Source: a virus. Taken from it: 33,612 nt of DNA. Shown in pieces: positions 10,215 through 21,078 of this stretch. Below the pieces are notes generated by a model that worked only from the letters and a program-made list of their open reading frames with translations, had not been told where the DNA came from and did not search any database. Positions within the stretch are counted from its first letter, which is position 1. Each line of letters starts with the position of its first letter. The stretch is from positions 1-33,612 of IMG/VR virus record IMGVR_UViG_3300044637_001129, one strand, 5' to 3'. The position numbers and the translations under genes were made by a program.

Positions 10215-13200
10215 TTATGTTCTTACAGATAAGATATTTTTTTCAAAGAATTTAATTGAATAATCTGCATTTGATGCTGGAGTATAAGTTAAAACATAAG
10301 AATTTGATGCTAAATCATAAATTGTATTAAATTCCAAATCATCTATATTTCCAAGTATTGAATAATTTATATTGTTTAAATATGTATCTTGGATGTAATG
10401 AATAGAATCTATTTGAATGAAACTCTTTTGTGTTGTTAATCCCACAGTTTTTGTAACTTCCACTCCAAATTTTGATACTCCATAATCTCCAGATACTGTA
10501 GATATTACTTCAGCAGCTCCTATAGTATATGATCCAGTTATCATAGAACTATTTAATCTGGTTAGGGTGTCAGTAATAATGTTTGGACTAGATAATGTAT
10601 TATCTAAAAATGTAACATTTGCATAAACAGTAACTCCAATTCCAGGAACACCATCATAAGTTACTAAAATATTTCCACCAGAATCTACAACTCCAACAGT
10701 TCCAAGTCCAACTAGTTGATTTTGAGTATAAACATTATATTCTAAAGTTCCTGGATTATATAAGAATGACATTTCAACCGAACTTTGTATATTATTAAAT
10801 GCTGATGATATTCCAACAAATAAGGTTCCTGAAGAACATTCTGATATTGGTATTGAATAAATTACTTTTTGAGTTGGAGAAATTTGGGATGAATAGTAAG
10901 TAGTAATTGCAACATTTCTAGCATATCCATATGAAGTTGTGACGATTCCAACTTCATAATTTGCATCTTCTCTTAAAGCTCTTATTGATAAAGTATTGAA
11001 TGGATTAACTGGAACAAAACTTACAGAAATTGTATTATTATCAACTACAGAAGCTTGTATTTTTCCAATGTCATTGTTTTCAAAATATGAATATGAAGTT
11101 AAATTGACAGTAGTTCCATTTCTTGTTAATAGAAGTTCAAAAAATTGTGGATTTATAAAATCTCCAAAGAATGAAGTGGAAGATTGTATAAAAAATAAAT
11201 ATTTGACTACAATATCATCAGTAATTTCATCTACTGGAATTGAAATATTATTTGGTATGTCAGTATCAAATAAATCTGAAATATCATCTATTGATAATAC
11301 AAGATTTTCTTTTGATAGTAAGTAGTCTGATAATACTTTACTATTAAATTTGATGATGTCTGAAGATAAGTTATTATAATCTTCTACATTTTCTAATACA
11401 AGATCAAAATCATTTATTGTAGATAAACTAGAATAAGACTGTAAGGAAATATTTACTTGAGATGAACTTTCTGCTGTAATTGAAGAAATTCCTAAAGATT
11501 CTGATTCTACTATTAAATCACTAAATTTCTTATATCCAGATACATGTGAGACATCAGAAACTATTGAATTCCATTCAGATATAGGTTTTTTGCTCTTTAG
11601 TGAATATGAAAATCTTTGATAGTAATCATTATCTGGTAGTTTTTGAACTATAGATGATAGATTTCCTTGTTGTGACTTCCAACCTATTACTTGAGGAACA
11701 CTTGAAGATGATTTTAAAGTTAATTTATAGTTTTCAATTTTTGATACTTTTCCCTTAGAATAGCTGTATGCTCCAGATATATTATCTCCAACCTCTATAG
11801 TATTTGGATTTTTGATTTTAATTAAATTTGTTATGGGATCATTATCAGTATTAGTAATAATTTTAGAATCCCCTATTAACTCTCCACTGTAAAAAATATT
11901 TTCTACAAGGTTTGCAGTTATTTTGGGTAAAATATTTGAATTAACTACATATGCATTATTGGTTAAAGTAGTCTCTAGTACTAAAACTCCTGGATAATTA
12001 TTCATTTGATAAGTGATCTGCGCAGCATCTTGAGATCCATATGCAGTTTGTACTCCAACAACTTCAAAGAAATTATAGTCATAATCACTAGAATTAAAAC
12101 CATTTCCTATAGAGGATACCTTATCCACAAATACATTATCTCCAATAGAAAATGGCAATGGATTGCTAGTAGTATATCCAGTTATTGGAGTTTCTAAAGT
12201 TAATGTAACCAAAACTCCATTTGAGTTTGCTGAAGTACTTAGTCCTAAAATTCTTACTCCATTATTATTTTCTGTAAATACAATTTTATCATCAGTAGAT
12301 AATAATCCAGAACTTGGGTTAACTAATTCAATTTCGTCTATAGACCCATTTTTAATTGTAACATTAGCAGAAAAATCTGATATTAACTGATTATTATCTA
12401 CACTGTATAGATTAATCTTAGGAGCACTTAAATAATTTGCACCTCTATCAACTATGCTTAAAGATCCTACTTTATAATTATTATAAACAAATGTAGATGA
12501 ATAACTATTTGAAAAGGGTCTTAAAGTTTTATCTGAAGGCAATACAAATTCATTGTTGATTACTGAATGATTTAAAATTTTTCCTATACTGTTGCTAAGT
12601 GGAATTAAATTGTGTCCAGAACCATTTCCAGATATAGAAGAAATTTTTGGAAGTTTTTGATATCCACTTCCCTTTGAAAGTAATTTTACTTTACTTATAG
12701 ATCCAGGAATATTTGAAGAAACTATATTATATGATATGGTGGAATTATTTGAGGTATAATTTCTAATTTCTGGATTTCCTGGGTAGTTAATTGTAAATGT
12801 CGAATTTGAAGTTGTGGTAATTCCAGAAATTATATTATTATAGAAACTGGGATTGATTATGATAGTATTGAATTTAGATACAGATTCGTCAGAAAATACA
12901 TTTTTGGTTGAAGACTCTATGTTATAATAAAGAATTCTTGGAGTATTCTTTGAGATTGATAAAGTTAGTGAAGTATTTGTTCTCACTACTTCAATACCAT
13001 TTTCCAGATTTCCTAAGTACTCATTAACAAAATTAGAATCTGTATATAATTTAAATCTTGTCCCAGACAAAGTATTAGAAGATAAATTAAATATTATCTT
13101 TTCATTTTCATAAGCATTAATTAGAGGATTATTTTGAGAATTTACTCTTAATTTTGCTGTGGAAGAATTGTATGTTACTGTGTATGTGGTGGTAATACCG

Positions 13201-16200
13201 GAGGTAATATTTAAGTAAATTTGATCACCTACAGACAATCCATGGGTTTGTGCAGTAGAAACTATAGTTTCATTTGTAGTTATATTAGCAGTAACTATAT
13301 TTCTATCAGTCTTCAATTTGTGTAAGTAATTATTTTCTGCTGAAGTATAATATAATAACTTGTCAGTTGTATTAATGGATGTTTTTGAGCTAGTCAGCCC
13401 AATTACATTATCATCAATTTTGACAACATACAATGTAGATATTCCACTTAAACTTCCAGATCCAGAAACTACTATTGGAGTTTGGTCTGTAATATATAAA
13501 ACTTTTTCTCCAGATTTAAATTTGTGATTTGGTAAAAATATTCTTCCAGTGGGAATAAACTGAGTATTACTTACCCCAAATCCTAAAGGTAAGATTGATA
13601 ATGTATTTCCTGCACCAACTGCAGTAGAAATGCCTAAGGAAACTGATTGTGAGGGATTGAAATAATAGGTTTCGTTTTTATCTGGAAGACTTATTGGGGA
13701 TGGGTAATTAAATGAAAAGTTGCTCTGGAGTAATGTTACTGATGTTCCTAAACTATGCCCTGTTGCTCCAGATTCCCTTAAAACATTTACCAAATTATTT
13801 GTTAAATCTAATCCAATTACTTTTAAAGTTTCTGAGTCTATTGTTACTAAAGAATCTATTTCAAAATTTAAAATAGAATCTCTAACTTTAATTGATGTTA
13901 CTATTCCAGTTGTACTTTGATCAAGTAAATTTTGAGAAAGTTTTGTTTCTGTAAATGGAACATCTACTTGAACAAATCCTTCCAAAGTTGAGAAATCTGT
14001 TGATGAGATACCACTTATCTTGATATAATTTCCATCATCAATATTGTGAGTTGTAGTTGCAACCCCAACTACAGAACCTTTTTTGTAAGTTAAAGTAACA
14101 TTTGGTATACTTTGTGTTGTTGAATAAATGCTATTAATACCAACTCCAGAAAGTTCTGATACCTCTGCTAATGCCCCAGAACCCCCAGTATTAGAATTGT
14201 CAAATGATATTCTATCTCCAATAGAATATCCAGATCCTCCATTCACTACAGAAACACTGTCAACTCTTCCTCTTGAAGTATTTGTAACTAAAATTTCTTC
14301 AGTTTTTGATTTTTCATTAAAATTAAAATATTCATAATAATTAGTTTTATTTTCTACTCCATAAGGTAAAGTATGTTTAATTATTCCCAAATCTGCAAAA
14401 TTTAAATCTTGATTAAATTTTAAATCAAAATTATCTTGTTCTGGGACAAATTTATAAGAATTTCCTATAAAATATGGGAATTGTGCAGATCTATTTTTGG
14501 TGATTGCACAAAAATAAGCATAAACTCCATTTGGATACTCTGGTGTTACACAAAATCTACCATTGTATCTGTCCAGTGTTCCAAGCCCTTCTACATATTC
14601 ATAATCTTCTATAAAAAATCCTTCTGGATAAATTGATGTATCTGGTCTATTATCAGATAATGTTGATTTTAATCTATAACTAGTGGTCATTCTTCTCAAT
14701 CCACCAGTTCCATTTACGTTTGTATATGCATCTGGACCATAAATTGGACATCCATCATATGCCCAACCAATAATTGGAGAATGGATTGTTGGATTCTGAC
14801 TAGAACTTAAAGATGGAATATTAAATTGAGTATATAAATTGGAATTTAAATAATATACTGCAAAAATATTTCCAAAAAGTGAATACTTTTTGCCCAAAAG
14901 AATTCCTGAAGATACATTAGATGTCCCAAATTTAAAAATATCATTTACAGTCCAAGATTTTAGATTTGCAGAAATCTTTAAATTTTTACCAAGAGGAGAA
15001 ATTTTTATATTAGTAGATGATCCATATCCAATTCCACCATTTACAATAGTAACTGATGTAATTTCTCCATCAACAATATTTGGTTCTAGTTTTGCTCCAT
15101 ATCCAGAACCTTCAACATTTAATTTAATTGAATTGTAATAGTTGCTTCCTGAATTTTTAACTATGACTTTTATAATTTTCCCATCTACAATAAATGGTTC
15201 TAAATTGGCACCAGATCCAACTAATTCTTTAATTTTAGGAGAGTCTTGTAGATTTAAAATTGATTGAGAACCATATACAGTTTGAGTTTGACTACTGGAG
15301 ACTCTAACTTCTGTTACTTCCCCTAAAACTATTGCTCTTATAGATGCAGCAGTTCCTATAATATTATTTTTATTGTCTACTGCTAGAGATCCTAAAATAT
15401 TAACTCTAATTGGTGAATATTCAAAATAATAAATTGAAAAAATATCTGAAGATCCAATATTCAAATATGTAGTTGATGCTTTAGATTGCTTTAATTTGAA
15501 TCTATTATTGTCCAATTTATAAACATAATAATTAGTTTCTGTGGAAATGCCTGATAAAGAAGTTCCAATAAAAGAATATACTACTTCATCATCAGTTAAA
15601 AATCCATGATCATTTATGGTGATAATATTGTCATAATGATTGATATCATCTGGGTTTGCAAAAACTTTCTTATACTTAAATTCTGTATTAAAATCTATTA
15701 AATTTACTGTATCAATTGCAAGTTTTTTGTTTGGGGACACAAATCTTTGAGTTCCTGCACCATATTCTCTTATTGAAATATAATTATTGGATACTGCATC
15801 ATCTTTAGTATATGCCAATTTAAAAGATGTGCCAGCTCCAACATTAATCACATAGTAAGAACTATTATCTACCAAGTATTCTGTAGGTAGATCTCCAATT
15901 CCAATAGCAGATCCCCCTAAAGTTTGATATATTATTTCGTCTCCAGTTACAAAATTATGTTTAGATAAAAATCTAAATTCATCATTAATATCACTGACAT
16001 ATCCAGCAGAAGAAGAAGCATTGAATTCTAATTCTTTTGCCTTAAGTTTCATCTTGACTTCAGTTTTAACTGAGTCATTTCCCCCACCAGATACTGTAAC
16101 TGTGGGGGTATCTTTATAATTAAATCCAGAGTCTATAACAACAAATTCCTTAATTTTTCCACTTAATTGTGGATACAAAATTGCTTCTGCGTTTTCTTGA

Positions 16201-18740
16201 TTATTAATTAAAAATCTTGGAGGATTTGTTAAATCATAGTTTTCTCCACGATTTAATAAATTTATGGAGTTAATTTTTCCATAATAAATTTTGTCATATG
16301 ATTTATAATTCTCTATTTCTACACCATTTGCCAGAATACCTATTGGTCCTGATAATGTTTCTATTTCTGAAGTTGATGTAGAAAGATTTTTTGGAAACTT
16401 TTTAAATATTTTTGCACTTGTAAAATCGTTATCATATAATTTGCTGTCTATTAATGTAAATGATTCAACAAATCCAGATACACTATTATCTACTGGAGGA
16501 TTGACCAATTCGTAAAAACTGATAAAAGAAGACAATCCAACATTTTGTGCAGAATATGTTAACTTAATATTACTTCCATCTACTTTTTTAACATAGAATG
16601 AAATTCCAGTATTGACTCCAACTGGATTTGAATAATCGCCAAAAATTTGATAATTTTGAACAGTTACCAATTCCCCATCATAAAAATTATGAGGACCCTG
16701 CAGAGTCTCATAATCTGATTGATTTAGTGTAAATGAGAATTCTCTTTTATAAGGATTTGTGCTATAATTTGGAAATCCATTAGAAGTAATGTAATTATAG
16801 TTTTCATCAGTGTAGGAATTTTGAATATTTGCAGTAAATTTATTATTAATTTCTGGATAATTTGTTGATGTAGATTTAAATAATTTTCTCTTTGCTGTTA
16901 TTCTTGATCCAACATAAGAAGAAATTCCAGAAACGTTAATACTATACTGCTTTGGAGTGGAGTTATTTGTAGATACAGTTACCCCAGTCTTAATTTTTTG
17001 ATTAAAATTAGTTCTATATAAATCTACTATATCTCCATTTTTTAATTTGTGGTCATATAAGGTTCTTGCAGATCCATTAGTTAAACTAATTCCCTCTAAA
17101 CTGTATTCTTCTAAATTAGAAGTTAAAATTCCAGAATATACTGTGAGTGGTAAATTATAGATTAATGATTTTGTAAAAGCATTATTATCAATACTTCCCA
17201 AATTGTCAACTTTAATTGGATCATTTTTTGTTGCGTATAAGTTATCTGAAAATTCAATTCCAGATAAAGATCTAATAATTCTTAATTTTACTTCAGTATT
17301 GGAATTGATCTCATATCCATAAACATAGTTGCTTCCATATAATTCAGTTTTTTCTAAAATATTTTGTGTTATTCCTGAACAATTTAAAAATTGATTTGAT
17401 GTTTTGTCAGTATAAGTTACCTCTATATCACCAACAATTACTGTTCCAGAATTATCAAACCCAATTGTAGAATCTACTGTAATTACATTTGAACCTGAAG
17501 TGACATCTTCAACAACGTATGTTTTTGGAGTTTCTATAAATTCTCCAAATATAGATCCCTTTGGATTTAAATTGTTAGAATATCCAGAAAATATATTAAT
17601 TTTATAGTGGGTTTTATTTTTTAAGTAAAATCTATCTACACTATAAATTGATCCAGAAGCTGGTAAAATTTTTCCATTAGGACTTTCATCTTGGAGTAAA
17701 GTTTGCCCTGATAGTTTAGTAGGATCTCCTGATATCAGTTCACATACAAATGACTCACAAATAGTCCATTTATCATCAGAGGGTTTGAATGTATAATCAT
17801 CTGGTTTAATTATTTGTACATCTTCACCATAAAGAACTTTGAATAAAATTTTGTATGCCTCATCTGTTCCTTTTGTTTCATAAAATGTTCTTGCTTTGCT
17901 AATGAAATTGGGAACATTTATGTCAGGATCAAATTCAATCCCTTCAAATCCTGGAAGGAATTGATATTTAATTTTATTAAAGAATTCTTTTAAGAACAGA
18001 GATGTTAAATTAGTTACGGGGGATCCAATAATATGATCACTTGCTTGAGATTCTGAAAAATTAAGATACTCTGGATTATTTTCTTGTGATAGTGAATCTA
18101 TACCACTAAACCCACGAATACATCCAGTAAATTTTGGAAGATCTACTTCGTAATTATATCTACTTAATGTGCTATATCCAACTACAGAAGTAGATGCTAT
18201 TCCAACTGAAGATAATACTACATAATTTCCAGAAACATTAACATCTACAATTGTAGGATTTTGTATTTGATTTCCTTGTAAATCTTCAATGTAATGCTTG
18301 AATTTAAATTCTCTTCCAATATAATCTTCTGTTATATTTGCATCATAGATGATAGCTATTGTTGATCCTACTGATACCTTAGCAGTATCTGCTATTATAT
18401 TTCTATCTAATCCAGTATAAGTAATGATCTCATCATCAATTTTGAGTAGTCCATATTCATTTGGATATCCATCAACTGAATCTACAAAAATTTGATCATC
18501 AAAAAAATCTACTTCTTTTGTTAAGGATGTATTTGAATATAAATTGGTATTATCAAATGCATCTATATTTTTGTAGTCTATTAAATTTTCTGCAAGATCT
18601 ACTGAAGAACCTTGAAATTCTTGAGAAATATAATACTGTTTTAAGAACTCGACAAAATTTGGATTGTCTGCTAGTATAAACTCGGGGATTTGATTACTAA
18701 CAATATCTTTAATTTTAACTACTTTATTGTCTTGATTCAT
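10215..18740 (-). CDS. Giant baseplate protein: gp7-like N-terminus plus YHYH domain and repeats
   Basis: 2841 aa. Residues 18-38 (PEFILADNPNFVEFLKQYYIS) and about 280-310 (ARTFYETKGTDEAYKILFK, VLYGEDVQI) match the C-terminal part of T4 gp7 as I remember it (NFEAFCEAYIQYLS; SYDFYSTKGIEASYKFLFK). Gene order 25-6-(this)-8 agrees with the gp7 position. A YHYH-type domain lies at about 1300-1460 (GWAYDGCPIYGPDAYTN; YPNGVYAYFCAIT). The rest is made of two recurring motifs: NGGSGY-like turns followed by a Pro-rich strand (for example near residues 895, 1195, 1225, 1510) and H-x-F-x-x-G-[DE]-x-V-x-Y modules of about 60 aa that end in YYVxxVDxxxFKL. T4 gp7 is 1032 aa, so this is a large expansion with the conserved wedge module at the opposite end. 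The start is 1 nt after the gp6 stop. Confidence 0.8.
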   Translation of the reverse strand: MNQDNKVVKIKDIVSNQIPEFILADNPNFVEFLKQYYISQEFQGSSVDLAENLIDYKNIDAFDNTNLYSNTSLTKEVDFFDDQIFVDSVDGYPNEYGLLKIDDEIITYTGLDRNIIADTAKVSVGSTIAIIYDANITEDYIGREFKFKHYIEDLQGNQIQNPTIVDVNVSGNYVVLSSVGIASTSVVGYSTLSRYNYEVDLPKFTGCIRGFSGIDSLSQENNPEYLNFSESQASDHIIGSPVTNLTSLFLKEFFNKIKYQFLPGFEGIEFDPDINVPNFISKARTFYETKGTDEAYKILFKVLYGEDVQIIKPDDYTFKPSDDKWTICESFVCELISGDPTKLSGQTLLQDESPNGKILPASGSIYSVDRFYLKNKTHYKINIFSGYSNNLNPKGSIFGEFIETPKTYVVEDVTSGSNVITVDSTIGFDNSGTVIVGDIEVTYTDKTSNQFLNCSGITQNILEKTELYGSNYVYGYEINSNTEVKLRIIRSLSGIEFSDNLYATKNDPIKVDNLGSIDNNAFTKSLIYNLPLTVYSGILTSNLEEYSLEGISLTNGSARTLYDHKLKNGDIVDLYRTNFNQKIKTGVTVSTNNSTPKQYSINVSGISSYVGSRITAKRKLFKSTSTNYPEINNKFTANIQNSYTDENYNYITSNGFPNYSTNPYKREFSFTLNQSDYETLQGPHNFYDGELVTVQNYQIFGDYSNPVGVNTGISFYVKKVDGSNIKLTYSAQNVGLSSFISFYELVNPPVDNSVSGFVESFTLIDSKLYDNDFTSAKIFKKFPKNLSTSTSEIETLSGPIGILANGVEIENYKSYDKIYYGKINSINLLNRGENYDLTNPPRFLINNQENAEAILYPQLSGKIKEFVVIDSGFNYKDTPTVTVSGGGNDSVKTEVKMKLKAKELEFNASSSAGYVSDINDEFRFLSKHNFVTGDEIIYQTLGGSAIGIGDLPTEYLVDNSSYYVINVGAGTSFKLAYTKDDAVSNNYISIREYGAGTQRFVSPNKKLAIDTVNLIDFNTEFKYKKVFANPDDINHYDNIITINDHGFLTDDEVVYSFIGTSLSGISTETNYYVYKLDNNRFKLKQSKASTTYLNIGSSDIFSIYYFEYSPIRVNILGSLAVDNKNNIIGTAASIRAIVLGEVTEVRVSSSQTQTVYGSQSILNLQDSPKIKELVGSGANLEPFIVDGKIIKVIVKNSGSNYYNSIKLNVEGSGYGAKLEPNIVDGEITSVTIVNGGIGYGSSTNIKISPLGKNLKISANLKSWTVNDIFKFGTSNVSSGILLGKKYSLFGNIFAVYYLNSNLYTQFNIPSLSSSQNPTIHSPIIGWAYDGCPIYGPDAYTNVNGTGGLRRMTTSYRLKSTLSDNRPDTSIYPEGFFIEDYEYVEGLGTLDRYNGRFCVTPEYPNGVYAYFCAITKNRSAQFPYFIGNSYKFVPEQDNFDLKFNQDLNFADLGIIKHTLPYGVENKTNYYEYFNFNEKSKTEEILVTNTSRGRVDSVSVVNGGSGYSIGDRISFDNSNTGGSGALAEVSELSGVGINSIYSTTQSIPNVTLTYKKGSVVGVATTTHNIDDGNYIKISGISSTDFSTLEGFVQVDVPFTETKLSQNLLDQSTTGIVTSIKVRDSILNFEIDSLVTIDSETLKVIGLDLTNNLVNVLRESGATGHSLGTSVTLLQSNFSFNYPSPISLPDKNETYYFNPSQSVSLGISTAVGAGNTLSILPLGFGVSNTQFIPTGRIFLPNHKFKSGEKVLYITDQTPIVVSGSGSLSGISTLYVVKIDDNVIGLTSSKTSINTTDKLLYYTSAENNYLHKLKTDRNIVTANITTNETIVSTAQTHGLSVGDQIYLNITSGITTTYTVTYNSSTAKLRVNSQNNPLINAYENEKIIFNLSSNTLSGTRFKLYTDSNFVNEYLGNLENGIEVVRTNTSLTLSISKNTPRILYYNIESSTKNVFSDESVSKFNTIIINPSFYNNIISGITTTSNSTFTINYPGNPEIRNYTSNNSTISYNIVSSNIPGSISKVKLLSKGSGYQKLPKISSISGNGSGHNLIPLSNSIGKILNHSVINNEFVLPSDKTLRPFSNSYSSTFVYNNYKVGSLSIVDRGANYLSAPKINLYSVDNNQLISDFSANVTIKNGSIDEIELVNPSSGLLSTDDKIVFTENNNGVRILGLSTSANSNGVLVTLTLETPITGYTTSNPLPFSIGDNVFVDKVSSIGNGFNSSDYDYNFFEVVGVQTAYGSQDAAQITYQMNNYPGVLVLETTLTNNAYVVNSNILPKITANLVENIFYSGELIGDSKIITNTDNDPITNLIKIKNPNTIEVGDNISGAYSYSKGKVSKIENYKLTLKSSSSVPQVIGWKSQQGNLSSIVQKLPDNDYYQRFSYSLKSKKPISEWNSIVSDVSHVSGYKKFSDLIVESESLGISSITAESSSQVNISLQSYSSLSTINDFDLVLENVEDYNNLSSDIIKFNSKVLSDYLLSKENLVLSIDDISDLFDTDIPNNISIPVDEITDDIVVKYLFFIQSSTSFFGDFINPQFFELLLTRNGTTVNLTSYSYFENNDIGKIQASVVDNNTISVSFVPVNPFNTLSIRALREDANYEVGIVTTSYGYARNVAITTYYSSQISPTQKVIYSIPISECSSGTLFVGISSAFNNIQSSVEMSFLYNPGTLEYNVYTQNQLVGLGTVGVVDSGGNILVTYDGVPGIGVTVYANVTFLDNTLSSPNIITDTLTRLNSSMITGSYTIGAAEVISTVSGDYGVSKFGVEVTKTVGLTTQKSFIQIDSIHYIQDTYLNNINYSILGNIDDLEFNTIYDLASNSYVLTYTPASNADYSIKFFEKNILSVRT

Positions 18741-18741
18741 T

Positions 18742-20640
18742 TTAACTTCTTATACTTGAGTCAGAGAAATAACTTGATTCTGGAACAAATCTACTACCAG
18801 ATGCATTTTCGCCAGATGAGATTAAATCCTTAACCATTGATATATTGCTGCTTCCAATATCTAATTTTAAATAAATTGATTTTTTGGCAATTACATCATT
18901 GGAATAAGGTATTGCATCTATTTGAATAATATTATTTAATTTTAGTGTAGAAGATACATTTATATTATCTATATCTATAATTCCAGTGGAATAATTGACA
19001 GTTCCAATATTACTTGTTTTTTTAACTATGGTGTTATTTTCATATGAAAATAGATATAGTGTTCCAGTGGTTAGAGTGGAATCATCTACCAAGTCACCAA
19101 TGTAGAGTTCTGAAGATTCTCCAGTAATAGTAAATCCACTAGATCTAATATTTAATTCAGTGCTGTTTCTATTATCTCTTACACTAAATCTATTTTCAAA
19201 ACAAATTTGATATTTTGTTGGAGTATCTAAAATTACTTCAAAATTTCTTCTTATTCTAACTTTAGTAATGTTTGATGTAATAGCAGTGCTTGTGGAATCA
19301 ATAATTCCCAATACTTTACTATACTTAAATCTTCCTCCAAATTTATTTAAATCTGAAGAATTTGAATATGTGGTCAATGAAGATACTACAGAAGTTTTTA
19401 AAGAATCTGCAGATGACGTTAAGTTTGAATTATAATAAACAGTTGAATCTAATTCAACATACAGCACATTAATATCTACAAATTCTGGTCTAATTCCTGC
19501 AATGGTATACTTTTTAAGGTCATTAAGAATGAATTCCTTAGTTGATTGTGAAAGATAATCAGAATTTTTTGGTTTTACTGCAAGAAATACCTTTCCATAT
19601 TGTGGAGGACTTAATTCTTCTCCACCATATGCAGTTACTGATTCAATATTTGAGTAAATTGATGGTAAAATTGCTTCATAATCATTTGCAGTCACTGCTC
19701 TTCTTTGTGCTGCATATAATCTTGGAGCATAATACCTTACAGATTCAATTGATTGGATGTCATCACCATTCTCTGAAGGGGTATTTGTTATTACAGACCC
19801 AACATTACCACTCAAGTTTGTATTATTATCTGCTATTAACTGTCCTGAGAATGTAAAATTGGATGCTCCATTGCCAGAAGGACCATTTGTAACAAGATAA
19901 CTTGCTACTATTCTATTATTATTGCTTAATTTTTTGCCAAAAATGCCATCACCAAAGAAAAGTTCATATTTTTCATCAGAAACTTCTTGAATTAAGAAGA
20001 TCTGAGATGTAGAATTGATTCCAACAATGTCATTTACTGAAGAATATTCTTCTGAAGTTGTATCTTGACTGTCATTATAGACATTAACTCTAATACTAGA
20101 AATGTCTATGAATGGATTTGGTAAAATATATTTTTGATTTGGTTGAGAAGTATCTACAGTAAAGATTTTAGTGAGAAGTGTTCCCTCATGAATATCAATA
20201 TCTGAGAAAATTGCTTCTCCTCCAGATACTCCAACACTAATATCTTCTGGGATTGAAAAAATATAACTTGTATTATCTAAATTGCCAGTACAAACAATTC
20301 CCTTTTTTAATGTTACTTGTTTAACTTGAGAATTGATATTTGATACTATGAATGAAATATTTGCCTTTGCTGCTTTTCTTGACTGTGGAACATATCCTAT
20401 ATTCCTTGCCAGAGACACTACGTTCTCCCTTAAGGTGGCACTGTCTATGAATGCCTCATTTGCCACCATGTTGGTGTTGTAGGCAGTCAGATAGGTGTTA
20501 TATGCTAGTATATCAATTAGTATTGATAAGTTAGATCCTTCAAAATCAAAATCCGTAAAGGTAGAGTTGGACCTCATGTAGTCCTTGATGGATGCTCTTA
20601 CCTGATCAAAATCTAAATTTGTAAATTGGGTGAATGCCAT
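18742..20640 (-). CDS. 6: Baseplate wedge subunit gp6
   Basis: 632 aa, close to T4 gp6 (660 aa). In T4, gp6 dimers form the inner ring that joins the wedges and holds gp25 and gp53. Typical N-terminal features are FTQFTNLDFDQVRASIKDYM, ILAYNTYLTAYNTNMVANEAF and SLARNIGYVPQSRKAAKA (about 80-97), seen in gp6 and the related Baseplate_J proteins. The C-terminal half carries the attachment-type beta segment KYSKVLGIIDSTSTAITSN. The start codon overlaps the gp25 stop by 1 nt (TAATG), so translation is coupled to gp25. Identification is firm. Confidence 0.93.
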   Translation of the reverse strand: MAFTQFTNLDFDQVRASIKDYMRSNSTFTDFDFEGSNLSILIDILAYNTYLTAYNTNMVANEAFIDSATLRENVVSLARNIGYVPQSRKAAKANISFIVSNINSQVKQVTLKKGIVCTGNLDNTSYIFSIPEDISVGVSGGEAIFSDIDIHEGTLLTKIFTVDTSQPNQKYILPNPFIDISSIRVNVYNDSQDTTSEEYSSVNDIVGINSTSQIFLIQEVSDEKYELFFGDGIFGKKLSNNNRIVASYLVTNGPSGNGASNFTFSGQLIADNNTNLSGNVGSVITNTPSENGDDIQSIESVRYYAPRLYAAQRRAVTANDYEAILPSIYSNIESVTAYGGEELSPPQYGKVFLAVKPKNSDYLSQSTKEFILNDLKKYTIAGIRPEFVDINVLYVELDSTVYYNSNLTSSADSLKTSVVSSLTTYSNSSDLNKFGGRFKYSKVLGIIDSTSTAITSNITKVRIRRNFEVILDTPTKYQICFENRFSVRDNRNSTELNIRSSGFTITGESSELYIGDLVDDSTLTTGTLYLFSYENNTIVKKTSNIGTVNYSTGIIDIDNINVSSTLKLNNIIQIDAIPYSNDVIAKKSIYLKLDIGSSNISMVKDLISSGENASGSRFVPESSYFSDSSIRS

Positions 20641-21044
20641 TAGTACCTTGTTGGCTGTAATATGAAACTTATTGCCTGTGTAGGAACTGCTAATCCCACA
20701 ATATCATATATGATACTAACATTCAATTCATTATCATCTGGAACCACTTGAAGATTAACTCTTTTTAAATTAATCCTTGGTTCAAAATTATTTAACAGTA
20801 TAGTGATCTCTTCTTGCAAAGGATCAAAAAATCCTGAAGATGTTAATTCAAACAAAGAATCTTCTATATTTGAACCAAGTATAGAATTAAAAAACCTTTC
20901 GCCAATTCTAGTTCTGACTAAATTGACTACAGACTTTTTAATAGCATCTTCATTATAAATTGCAGCAACATCATTAGTTACAGGATGCCTAAGGAACGAC
21001 AAGCTGATATCTTTGAATCCTCTTGATATATTCTCTAGGGGCAT
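20640..21044 (-). CDS. 25: Baseplate wedge protein gp25 (GPW/gp25 family)
   Basis: 134 aa against 132 aa in T4. It is the small sheath-initiating wedge protein that contacts gp6 and the first sheath ring. The family signature is clear: a RHPVTNDVAAIYNEDAIKKS segment, then VRTRIGERFFNSILGSNIEDSLFE (stated in parts) like the canonical R-x-G-E-R-x-F-N-P-x-x-G-S motif, then the helix that precedes the C-terminal beta strands. A late promoter box lies 27 nt upstream. AGG triplets in the leader (ACTAGGTATAGG before ATG) can serve as a weak ribosome binding site. It is the first gene of the late baseplate operon in this window. Confidence 0.94.
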   Translation of the reverse strand: MPLENISRGFKDISLSFLRHPVTNDVAAIYNEDAIKKSVVNLVRTRIGERFFNSILGSNIEDSLFELTSSGFFDPLQEEITILLNNFEPRINLKRVNLQVVPDDNELNVSIIYDIVGLAVPTQAISFILQPTRY

Positions 21045-21070
21045 CCTATACCTAGTAAATAAGTTATTTT

Positions 21071-21078
21071 TATTTATT
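21071..21078 (-). promoter_or_regulatory. Late promoter box AATAAATA before gene 25
   Basis: The minus strand reads AATAAATA (NATAAATA late consensus), 27 nt before the gp25 ATG and overlapping the stop of the 79-aa gene. It marks the shift from the small early/middle genes to the late structural operon. Confidence 0.72.

Noticed and set aside
1469-11201. AATAAATA late-box matches on the plus strand (1469-1476 and 11194-11201)
   Set aside because: They point away from all genes and lie in AT-rich coding sequence; they show the chance level of this motif and the reason for caution with the intragenic box at 5969.
7636-11325. Plus-strand ORFs of 60-118 codons inside the structural genes
   Set aside because: They lie opposite long, clearly conserved minus-strand genes, have no ribosome sites and no promoter, and their composition is the mirror of the repeats on the other strand.
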